DNA of 5,637 nucleotides, taken from assembly GCA_947464665.1 (NCBI GenBank), contig CANHXV010000132.1, positions 1-5,637 of the forward strand. The letters are read 5' to 3'. Shown piece by piece: positions 1-5,011 of the stretch. The position numbers and the translations under genes are program-made. The notes under the pieces were generated by a model. The model saw only the letters and a program-made list of their open reading frames with translations, ran no database searches and was not told where the DNA came from. Source of the DNA: Comamonadaceae bacterium. Its GTDB lineage: Bacteria; Pseudomonadota; Gammaproteobacteria; Burkholderiales; Burkholderiaceae_C. How positions within the stretch are numbered: position 1 is the first letter of the stretch; the number at the start of each line of letters is the position of its first letter.

Positions 1-101
1 AGTGTGATTTCGCGGCGGCGGTCGAAGGTGTAAGCCTTGTCGACCCATTTGCGAACAGCATCGCGCAATTGTTCTTGATCGTCTGAAAAGTCGAAATCCA
101 T
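1..101 (-). CDS. Acyl-CoA dehydrogenase, PimD-like small subunit (N-terminal fragment, cut by window edge)
   Basis: Only the first 33 codons are present; the gene runs off the left edge. The visible protein begins MDFDFSDDQEQLRDAVRKW and continues to about DRRREIT, the N-terminal helix typical of acyl-CoA dehydrogenases, where the first residues pack on the acyl-CoA pocket. It most resembles, from memory, proteins annotated as pimeloyl-CoA dehydrogenase small subunit. The ATG is well supported: an AAGGA ribosome site lies 6 nt upstream, and the start fits the family N-terminus. It lies 25 bp downstream of the larger acyl-CoA dehydrogenase gene on the same strand, so the two are probably co-transcribed and may form one FAD-dependent heteromeric enzyme oxidising a CoA thioester at the alpha-beta bond. 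The substrate cannot be read from this fragment. Confidence 0.8.
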   Translation of the reverse strand, partial: MDFDFSDDQEQLRDAVRKWVDKAYTFDRRREIT

Positions 102-107
102 TTTGTG

Positions 108-112
108 TCCTT
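108..112 (-). promoter_or_regulatory. Ribosome binding site of the small acyl-CoA dehydrogenase subunit
   Basis: On the minus strand this reads AAGGA, 6 nt before the ATG at 101. It lies inside the 25-bp gap after the upstream gene's stop codon. It decides the start of the fragmentary gene and argues for independent initiation within a shared transcript. Confidence 0.65.
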
Positions 113-126
113 AAGGGGTTAACAAA

Positions 127-1308
127 TTAACCCAAAACCACTTGAGCCACGATGTTGCGCTGCACTTCATTGCTGCCGCCATAGATCGTGGTTTTGCGCA
201 TGTTGAAATAGTTGGCTGCCAGCGGAGCGTTGGACACTTCGTGACCGGGGAAGTCGCCTTGCCAACCTGCATCCATGGCTTCGAAGATGAAGGGCAGGCT
301 GAAGGGGCCGGCTGCCAACATCATGAGTTCGGTGTAGCGCTGTTGAATTTCGCTGCCCTTGATTTTCAAAAGGCCGGCAATGTCGAGTGAGTTTTTGCCA
401 GATTTTTCTGCCGACAAAACACGCAAGACCAGCATTTCCAAGGCAACGATGTCCACTTCCAGTTTGGAAATTTCGTCCCTAAATCGCATGTCTTCGTAAA
501 CACCTTCGGTTTTGGCAATGCGCTTAAGGCGCTCGAGTTCGCGTTTGGCGCGGTTCACATCGGCAATGTTGGTGCGTTCGTGGGCCAACAAATGCTTGGC
601 GTAATTCCAACCTTTGTTTTCTTCACCAATGAGGTTTTCGGCAGGCACTTCCACATTGTCAAACCACACTTCATTGACTTCACATTCGCCATCAAGCAAT
701 TTGATAGGACGCACCGTGATGCCGGGTGTCTTCATGTCGATCAGCAAGAAGGAGATACCAGTTTGCGGTTTGCCTTCATTGCTGGTGCGCACCAAGCAGA
801 AAATCCACTCGCCATATTGACCCAAAGTAGTCCAGGTTTTTTGACCATTGACGATGTACTTGTCGCCCACGCGTTCAGCTCGCGTTTTGAGAGACGCCAA
901 GTCAGAGCCTGAGCCAGGTTCGCTGTAGCCTTGACTCCACCAAACTTCACCGCTGGCGATGCCAGGCAAGAAACGTTTTTGTTGTTCTGCGTTACCAAAA
1001 GCCATGATGACGGGCGCTACCATGACGGGCCCGAAAGGGACAACGCGCGGAGCACCGGCAAGTGCACATTCTTCTTCGAACAAATGCTTTTGTACGGCCG
1101 TCCAACCAGGCCCACCAAACTGTTCCGGCCAGCCCCACCCGAGCCAACCTTTTTTGCCTAAAATCTTGGCCCAACGCTGCAAGTCATCACGCGATAGACG
1201 CATGGCGCTGTGTACTTTTTGCGAAATTTCTGAGGGTAAATTTGCTTTTACCCAAGCGCGAATCTCCTCGCGAAATGCGAGTTCATCGGGTGTGAATGCC
1301 AAATCCAT
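127..1308 (-). CDS. Acyl-CoA dehydrogenase, PimC-like large subunit
   Basis: A 393-residue cytoplasmic FAD flavoprotein of the acyl-CoA dehydrogenase family, catalysing alpha-beta dehydrogenation of an acyl-CoA and passing electrons to ETF. Full family length: N-terminal helical domain (about 1-125), middle beta domain (about 126-230) with the signature YSEPGSGSDLAS at 128-139 and the flavin-contact segment GQKTWTT at 155-161, and C-terminal four-helix domain (about 235-393). The closest relative I recall is the pimeloyl-CoA dehydrogenase large subunit PimC of Rhodopseudomonas palustris, which shares much of the N-terminal and middle sequence. The Glu used as catalytic base in medium-chain enzymes is Gly377 here (IYGGSNE, 375-381). 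Glu244 in AHERTNIA lies where isovaleryl-CoA and long-chain dehydrogenases carry their base and may replace it. The ATG is preceded by GGAG 9 nt upstream. The next gene, 25 bp on, is a probable partner subunit. Dicarboxyl-CoA or branched-acyl substrates are possible; the true substrate is not shown. Confidence 0.93.
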   Translation of the reverse strand: MDLAFTPDELAFREEIRAWVKANLPSEISQKVHSAMRLSRDDLQRWAKILGKKGWLGWGWPEQFGGPGWTAVQKHLFEEECALAGAPRVVPFGPVMVAPVIMAFGNAEQQKRFLPGIASGEVWWSQGYSEPGSGSDLASLKTRAERVGDKYIVNGQKTWTTLGQYGEWIFCLVRTSNEGKPQTGISFLLIDMKTPGITVRPIKLLDGECEVNEVWFDNVEVPAENLIGEENKGWNYAKHLLAHERTNIADVNRAKRELERLKRIAKTEGVYEDMRFRDEISKLEVDIVALEMLVLRVLSAEKSGKNSLDIAGLLKIKGSEIQQRYTELMMLAAGPFSLPFIFEAMDAGWQGDFPGHEVSNAPLAANYFNMRKTTIYGGSNEVQRNIVAQVVLG

Positions 1309-1455
1309 GAGATGAGTCTCCGGTCAATGCCAGTAATTAAAGGGAATCTGCGTTTTTAGCACGACCGTGCGCAAATGCGGTGTCTTGGCTGCGACAAAAC
1401 GCAATTTAGGTCACTGCGGCAAGGATAATACTAGGTCTTGCTTGACGGTCCAATT
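1309..1455. promoter_or_regulatory. Divergent intergenic region between the acyl-CoA dehydrogenase operon and purN
   Basis: This 147-bp gap must hold promoters for both directions. Towards purN, GATAAT at 1424-1429 matches the -10 consensus at five of six positions, but no good -35 is seen at 16-18 bp. If used, transcription would begin near 1436, nearly on top of the TTG at 1438, which favours the GTG at 1456 as the purN start. Towards the dehydrogenases, TTTAAT (minus strand, around 1335-1340) is a weak -10 candidate. A short dyad GCACG-AC-CGTGC lies near 1359-1370 and could be part of an operator. No RNA gene, riboswitch or small ORF is evident. Confidence 0.4.
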
Positions 1456-2070
1456 GTGAAAAACATTGTCATTTTGATTTCGGGCGCTGGTTCCAACATG
1501 TCGGCTATTGTGAAAGCCGCGCATGAGGGGGCTTGGTTCAAACTTTGGGGTGTGAAGGTTGCGGCCGTCATCAGCAACAAGCCTCAAGCGTCAGGCTTGA
1601 AGTGGTTGCAAGAGCACGCAGAGTTTTCCAACATCAAGACGCAAGTGTTGGATCACACGCTGTTTGAATCTAGGGAGGCCTTTGACCAATCTTTGATGGC
1701 GCAAATTGATGTGCATGACCCGGAGTTGGTCGTGCTGGCGGGTTTCATGCGAATTTTGACGCCTGCTTTTGTCGCCCACTATCAAGGTCGCCTGATCAAC
1801 ATTCACCCCTCATTGTTGCCCGCATTTGCCGGATTGAACACGCACCAGCGCGCCATTGATGCGGGCGCCAAGTTTGCTGGCGCCACAGTGCACCAAGTTT
1901 CAGTCGAGGTGGATCAAGGGCAAATTTTGGCTCAAGCCGTGGTGCCTGTTCTTGAAGGTGACACGGCAGAAACGCTGGCCGCCAGAGTGCTCACGCAAGA
2001 GCACCTCATTCTTCCTTCTGCAGTGGCAGGGTTTTTCAAATCTCAGGCAGTTCCTCACCCAACCAGGTAA
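1456..2070 (+). CDS. purN: Phosphoribosylglycinamide formyltransferase (GAR transformylase)
   Basis: A cytoplasmic enzyme of de novo purine synthesis that transfers the formyl group of N10-formyltetrahydrofolate to glycinamide ribonucleotide, giving FGAR. From the GTG start the product is 204 residues, close to the 212 of E. coli PurN. It shows the N-terminal strand plus phosphate-binding loop (NIVILISGAGSNM, about 3-15) and the core motif INIHPSLLP carrying Asn115 and His117. VEVDQGQIL supplies Asp153, completing the Asn-His-Asp catalytic set known in E. coli. An in-frame TTG at 1438 would add six residues (MLDGPI). GTG is preferred because family members begin M-K-N-I-V and a possible -10 sits just upstream of the TTG, although neither start has a strong ribosome site. 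The last 35 bp overlap the convergent DUF1653 gene. Confidence 0.94.
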   Translation: MKNIVILISGAGSNMSAIVKAAHEGAWFKLWGVKVAAVISNKPQASGLKWLQEHAEFSNIKTQVLDHTLFESREAFDQSLMAQIDVHDPELVVLAGFMRILTPAFVAHYQGRLINIHPSLLPAFAGLNTHQRAIDAGAKFAGATVHQVSVEVDQGQILAQAVVPVLEGDTAETLAARVLTQEHLILPSAVAGFFKSQAVPHPTR

Positions 2071-2290
2071 ACCGGGGTTGAATGACACCCTGGATGTCCA
2101 CCGTTTCATTGAACATGGCGGCGGGCCTGACCCACAGACCTTGCTCGCCATAAAGCGCTTTGTACAAAGTCAGCGGCTCTAGAGACTCACTGTGACGCAC
2201 TGTGCCAAGCACTTGGTAAAGTAAATTTTTGTAATGACGGTAGTAGCCTGGCCGAGTGATGATCAGTGGCGGTAAAGTTTCTTCTTGCAT
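2036..2290 (-). CDS. DUF1653 domain protein
   Basis: A small protein of 84 residues from the ATG at 2290. It carries the DUF1653 pattern: PGYYRHYKNLLYQVLG near the N-terminus, then RHSESLEPLTLYKALYG, LWVRPAAMF and a closing PRFTWLGEE. The family is widespread in bacteria, is usually under 100 residues and has no assigned biochemical role that I can state. There is no signal peptide, membrane segment or cysteine pair, so it is probably cytoplasmic. A TTG at 2323 would extend it by 11 residues (MSHRTTRKSDF), but this tail is not family-like and would reach into the promoter space of the divergent gene, so the ATG is chosen. Its 3' end overlaps purN by 35 bp in convergent orientation, and its start is 41 bp from the start of the RsmB-like gene. 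The ribosome site is weak (AAGAG). Confidence 0.85.
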   Translation of the reverse strand: MQEETLPPLIITRPGYYRHYKNLLYQVLGTVRHSESLEPLTLYKALYGEQGLWVRPAAMFNETVDIQGVIQPRFTWLGEELPEI

Positions 2291-2331
2291 GAAATCGCTC
2301 TTGCGTGTTGTGCGGTGGGACAATAGAGCTT
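2291..2331. promoter_or_regulatory. Short divergent start region between the DUF1653 and RsmB-like genes
   Basis: Only 41 bp separate the two start codons, so any promoters must overlap each other or the coding starts. GACAAT at 2319-2324 could serve as a -10 for the plus-strand gene. Transcription would then begin at or next to its ATG (2332), a leaderless or near-leaderless message. The only purine-rich element before that ATG is GAG three bases away, too close for a normal ribosome site. The minus-strand reading of the same spot, TATTGT, is a poor -10 for the DUF1653 gene. No convincing -35 is seen for either. Confidence 0.3.
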
Positions 2332-3588
2332 ATGCACCCAAAAGCCCTGTTAGACGCCTGTGCCGAATTGGTCAGGCTGACCCTCCAATTTAACCATCCC
2401 GCTGATGCGGTGGTTTCTCGTTTTTTCCGTGACAACCGTAATTTGGGTCCGCGAGAGCGTGCCACGTTGTCTGAAACGGTTTTTCAAGTTTTGCGACAAA
2501 AACTGTTGTTTGAACACATGGCCCGATCTGGCAGCGGCCCCAAAGAAAGACGCATGGCCATCTTGGGTTTTGCGGGCCCCAGAGATTTCGTGAAAAGTGC
2601 ATTGAACGAGACTGAAAAAAAATGGCTCGACATGTGCGACAGCATTCAGCCCTCGGACTTGATGTCGCAGCACATTCACAATTTACCCGATTGGTTGGCG
2701 CGGCCACTCAAAGAGCAACTTGGTGATGAGTTTGGGGCTTTGGCTGAGAGCTTGCAGCAACCTGGTAGCTTGGATTTGAGGGTGAACGACCTGAACGAAA
2801 AACGTTCTGAGGTGCAGAAAGAATTAATGGCTGCGGGCATTGTTTGTGAGCCTACCCCTTATTCCCCTTGGGGCCTGCGTTTGCAAGGCAAACCGTCCTT
2901 GGCCAAGGTCAAAGCCTTTGAGCGTGGCGCGATCGAAGTGCAAGACGAAGGATCGCAATTGTTGGCGCTACTCCTGGATGCGCACCGCGGTGAAATGGTG
3001 GTGGACTTTTGCGCAGGGGCGGGCGGAAAAACTTTGGCCATTGGAGCGTCCATGCGCAACACAGGTCGCTTGTATGCCATGGACACCTCAGCTCACAGAT
3101 TGGATGCTTTAAAGCCTCGTTTGGCGCGCAGTCAGTTGTCCAATGTGCATCCTGCTGCTATCGCTCATGAGCGCGACGACCGTGTGAAGCGTTTGGCCGG
3201 CAAGATTGATCGGGTTTTGGTGGATGCGCCATGCTCGGGACTTGGCACCCTTAGGCGCAACCCAGATTTGAAATGGCGTCAAAAGCCCGAAGGCATTGCC
3301 GATGTGACAAGCACTCAAACTGCCATTTTGGAAAGTGCGTCGCGTTTGTTGAAGCCGGGTGGCCGTTTGGTCTATGCCACGTGCAGCATGCTGCCGCAAG
3401 AAAATGAAGAAATTGCTGAAGCGTTTTCTAAAGCACATCCGGATTTTATTGTTTTGCCAGTCACCGAAGAACTGACCCGATTGAAAGTTGACCATGCCGA
3501 AAACTTGTGCAATGGCAACTTTTTACGCCTATGGCCCCATCGGCATGGCACCGATGGGTTCTTTGCCGCTGTTTGGATGCGAAAGTGA
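2332..3588 (+). CDS. RsmB/NOP-family RNA (cytosine-5) methyltransferase
   Basis: A 418-residue S-adenosylmethionine-dependent enzyme that methylates C5 of a cytosine in RNA, most likely rRNA. The N-terminal 130 residues or so form a helical NusB-like part (ALLDACAELVRLT, FFRDNRNLGPRERATLSET). A linker with EVQDEGSQL at 202-210 follows, then the Rossmann methyltransferase core. Visible motifs are SAM-binding motif I DFCAGAGGK (225-233), motif IV DAPCSGLGTLRRNPD (298-312; Cys301 is the release cysteine) and motif VI ATCSMLPQENEEI (349-361; Cys351 is the nucleophile). The end GTDGFFAAVW is also typical. Length is close to E. coli RsmB (429). Because related genomes can carry more than one such gene, I do not assign it firmly to 16S C967; it may be a paralog. 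The ATG at 2332 gives the family-like start MHPKALLDACAEL; the GTG at 2305 would add nine unlike residues. Confidence 0.92.
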   Translation: MHPKALLDACAELVRLTLQFNHPADAVVSRFFRDNRNLGPRERATLSETVFQVLRQKLLFEHMARSGSGPKERRMAILGFAGPRDFVKSALNETEKKWLDMCDSIQPSDLMSQHIHNLPDWLARPLKEQLGDEFGALAESLQQPGSLDLRVNDLNEKRSEVQKELMAAGIVCEPTPYSPWGLRLQGKPSLAKVKAFERGAIEVQDEGSQLLALLLDAHRGEMVVDFCAGAGGKTLAIGASMRNTGRLYAMDTSAHRLDALKPRLARSQLSNVHPAAIAHERDDRVKRLAGKIDRVLVDAPCSGLGTLRRNPDLKWRQKPEGIADVTSTQTAILESASRLLKPGGRLVYATCSMLPQENEEIAEAFSKAHPDFIVLPVTEELTRLKVDHAENLCNGNFLRLWPHRHGTDGFFAAVWMRK

Positions 3589-3702
3589 ATTCTAAAGCGC
3601 TAACTTTCGAGATTTCTTGTTGAAATAACTGTCAATTTGAATTCGAAAATCTTAAAATAATCTGATTGCCTTCAAGGGCACCCTTAAACAGAAAGCGACT
3701 GC
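3589..3702 (+). promoter_or_regulatory. AT-rich upstream region and putative promoter of the desaturase
   Basis: This 114-bp gap is much more AT-rich than its neighbours, as expected of a promoter. TAAAAT at 3653-3658 is a fair -10, with a poor -35 (TGTCAA, 3630-3635) 17 bp upstream. An alternative is TTGAAT at 3637-3642 with TAATCT at 3658-3663, but that spacing is only 15 bp. The ribosome site is weak (AGAAAG before the ATG at 3703). No clear terminator for the upstream methyltransferase gene is seen. Confidence 0.35.
3674..3685. promoter_or_regulatory. Small dyad in the desaturase leader
   Basis: AAGGG-CA-CCCTT is a perfect 5-bp inverted repeat with a 2-bp centre, lying 17 bp before the start codon and just downstream of the putative -10. 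It could be a repressor half-site pair. A dyad this short occurs often by chance, so this is weakly supported. Confidence 0.2.
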
Positions 3703-4908
3703 ATGTTGTTACTCGACTCGGCTGTGTTTGATGCGGCCATTGACTGGTTGGTCAACGGACTTTTAGGATTTTCAGGCTGGCAAATTTTCTTTGTCATTCT
3801 GGGCCTCACCCACATCACCATTGCCAGCGTCACCATCTTTTTGCACCGTCATCAGGCTCATCGGGCCTTGGATTTACACCCCATTGCCTCGCATTTCTTC
3901 CGCTTTTGGTTGTGGATGACCACCGGTCAGGTGACCAAAGAGTGGGCGGCCATTCACCGCAAGCACCACGCCAAGTGCGAACAAGCTGAAGATCCGCATA
4001 GCCCGCATGTGCATGGGATTAAAACCGTGTTGTTCAAGGGTGCCGAGCTGTATCGCAAAGAATCTAAAAACCAAGAAACTCTCAGCCGCTATGGACACGG
4101 TACCCCCGACGACTGGATAGAGCGCAATCTCTACTCGCGCTTTTCATGGCAAGGTGTGGCCTTGATGTTGATCATCGATGTGGCCTTGTTTGGTGCCTTG
4201 GGCCTTACTGTCTGGGCTGTGCAAATGGCTTGGATCCCCATTACGGCGGCAGGCATCATCAATGGAGCAGCCCACTACTGGGGTTATCGCAATTTTGAGG
4301 CGCATGACGCCAGCACCAATATCTCGCCTTGGGGTATCTTGATTGGTGGCGAAGAGCTGCACAACAACCATCACACCTACCCAACCTCTGCCAAGCTGTC
4401 GGTCAAGCCCTACGAATTCGATTTGGGTTGGGCTTACATCTGCATCTTGCAAGCTGTCGGTTTGGCCACTGTGAAAAAGACGCCGCCTGTCTTGGCGTTT
4501 GGCGAAGTTCGGCCCGTGGCCGATGAGAAAACTTTGGAAGCTCTGATCACCAATCGTTATGCCGTGATGGCTGGTTACGCCCGTCAAATGCGAACTGTCT
4601 TCCGCGAAGAAGTGGCCAATGCCAAACTTGACGCCAGTGTTTTGAAAGTCGCCAAGCGCTGGATTCACCGCGATGGTGACAAGGTGCCTGCCGAAGCTCG
4701 CGCGCCTTTGAGTGCCACCCTCGCAGCCTACCCCGTCCTTGACAAAATGTTGGCCATGCGCGAAGAGTTGCGTCAAATTTGGCTCAACACTTCCCACAAC
4801 CGCGAACAACTGGCCCTTGACCTGCAAGTCTGGTGCAAACGCGCTGAAGAAAGCGGCATTGCAGCGCTTCGCGATTTTTCCACCCAACTCCGTGCTGCCC
4901 GCGCTTAA
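3703..4908 (+). CDS. Membrane acyl desaturase, DesA/stearoyl-CoA desaturase type (copy 1, complete)
   Basis: A 401-residue integral membrane di-iron desaturase that introduces a double bond into a fatty acyl chain; Delta-9 is the likeliest position by family, unproven here. The three histidine boxes are HRHQAH (48-53), HRKHH (85-89) and HNNHH (220-224). NGAAH (187-191) matches the Asn and His that help bind metal in mammalian stearoyl-CoA desaturase (NSAAH). Hydrophobic segments lie at about 24-47, 62-76, 149-172 and 174-190, placing the boxes on the cytoplasmic face. Residues from about 275 to the end form a soluble helical tail ending in WCKRAEESGIAALRDFS. I recall this tail as the alpha-bundle tail shared by bacterial DesA proteins and ISL3-family transposases. 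All catalytic residues expected of the family are present. A second, diverged copy lies tail-to-tail on the other strand; both genes end inside the same palindrome, which may also act as a two-way terminator. Confidence 0.93.
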   Translation: MLLLDSAVFDAAIDWLVNGLLGFSGWQIFFVILGLTHITIASVTIFLHRHQAHRALDLHPIASHFFRFWLWMTTGQVTKEWAAIHRKHHAKCEQAEDPHSPHVHGIKTVLFKGAELYRKESKNQETLSRYGHGTPDDWIERNLYSRFSWQGVALMLIIDVALFGALGLTVWAVQMAWIPITAAGIINGAAHYWGYRNFEAHDASTNISPWGILIGGEELHNNHHTYPTSAKLSVKPYEFDLGWAYICILQAVGLATVKKTPPVLAFGEVRPVADEKTLEALITNRYAVMAGYARQMRTVFREEVANAKLDASVLKVAKRWIHRDGDKVPAEARAPLSATLAAYPVLDKMLAMREELRQIWLNTSHNREQLALDLQVWCKRAEESGIAALRDFSTQLRAARA

Positions 4909-5011
4909 TCGATTGGGGTAGCCAATTTAAATGGGGTCAGATCAACATTATTAATGTTGATCTGACCCCATTTAAATTGGCTACCCCAATCGATTAAGCG
5001 CGGGCAGCACG
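4891..5011. repeat. 121-bp perfect palindrome between the two desaturase genes
   Basis: Two 60-bp arms (4891-4950 and 4952-5011) are exact reverse complements around one unpaired T at 4951; I checked the pairs base by base. The first mismatch going outwards is 4890 against 5012. The arms contain the last six codons, stop included, of each desaturase gene, so both genes end inside the palindrome and the true spacer between stop codons is only 85 bp (4909-4993). Transcribed from either side it would fold into a very strong stem. There is no U-run following it, so it is not a standard intrinsic terminator. Confidence 0.95.
4933..4969. repeat. REP-like hairpin core (GGGGTCAG...CTGACCCC)
   Basis: The centre of the palindrome is an 18-bp stem, GGGGTCAGATCAACATTA, with a single-base loop. 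Sequences starting GGGGTCAGA recur, as I recall, as scattered short repeats in proteobacterial genomes, often near REP-associated (Y1-type) transposases. That origin is inferred from resemblance only; no transposase gene lies in the window. It may also halt transcription arriving from both desaturase genes. Confidence 0.45.

Noticed and set aside
580..912. A 110-codon open frame antisense to the acyl-CoA dehydrogenase
   Set aside because: Fully inside a well-supported gene; the translated residues look like a shadow of the opposite frame.
1438..1455. TTG start adding six residues to PurN
   Set aside because: The extra residues are not family-like and a possible -10 lies immediately upstream. 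It is kept only as an alternative because AAGGA at 1421 is 12 nt before it.
3109..3495. A 128-codon open frame antisense to the RNA methyltransferase
   Set aside because: Covers motifs IV and VI of the real gene and shows no recognisable domain.
3595..3640. Terminator after the RNA methyltransferase gene
   Set aside because: Only chance-level short dyads (AGCGCT, GAATTC) and no GC-rich stem followed by T's.
4144..4887. A 247-codon open frame antisense to desaturase copy 1
   Set aside because: It lies wholly inside a gene with all catalytic motifs, its translation resembles no family I know, and long antisense frames are common opposite codon-biased genes.
4909..4993. Standard Rho-independent terminator between the desaturases
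   Set aside because: The stem is strong, but no T-run follows it on either strand; it may still pause transcription, but it does not meet the usual definition.
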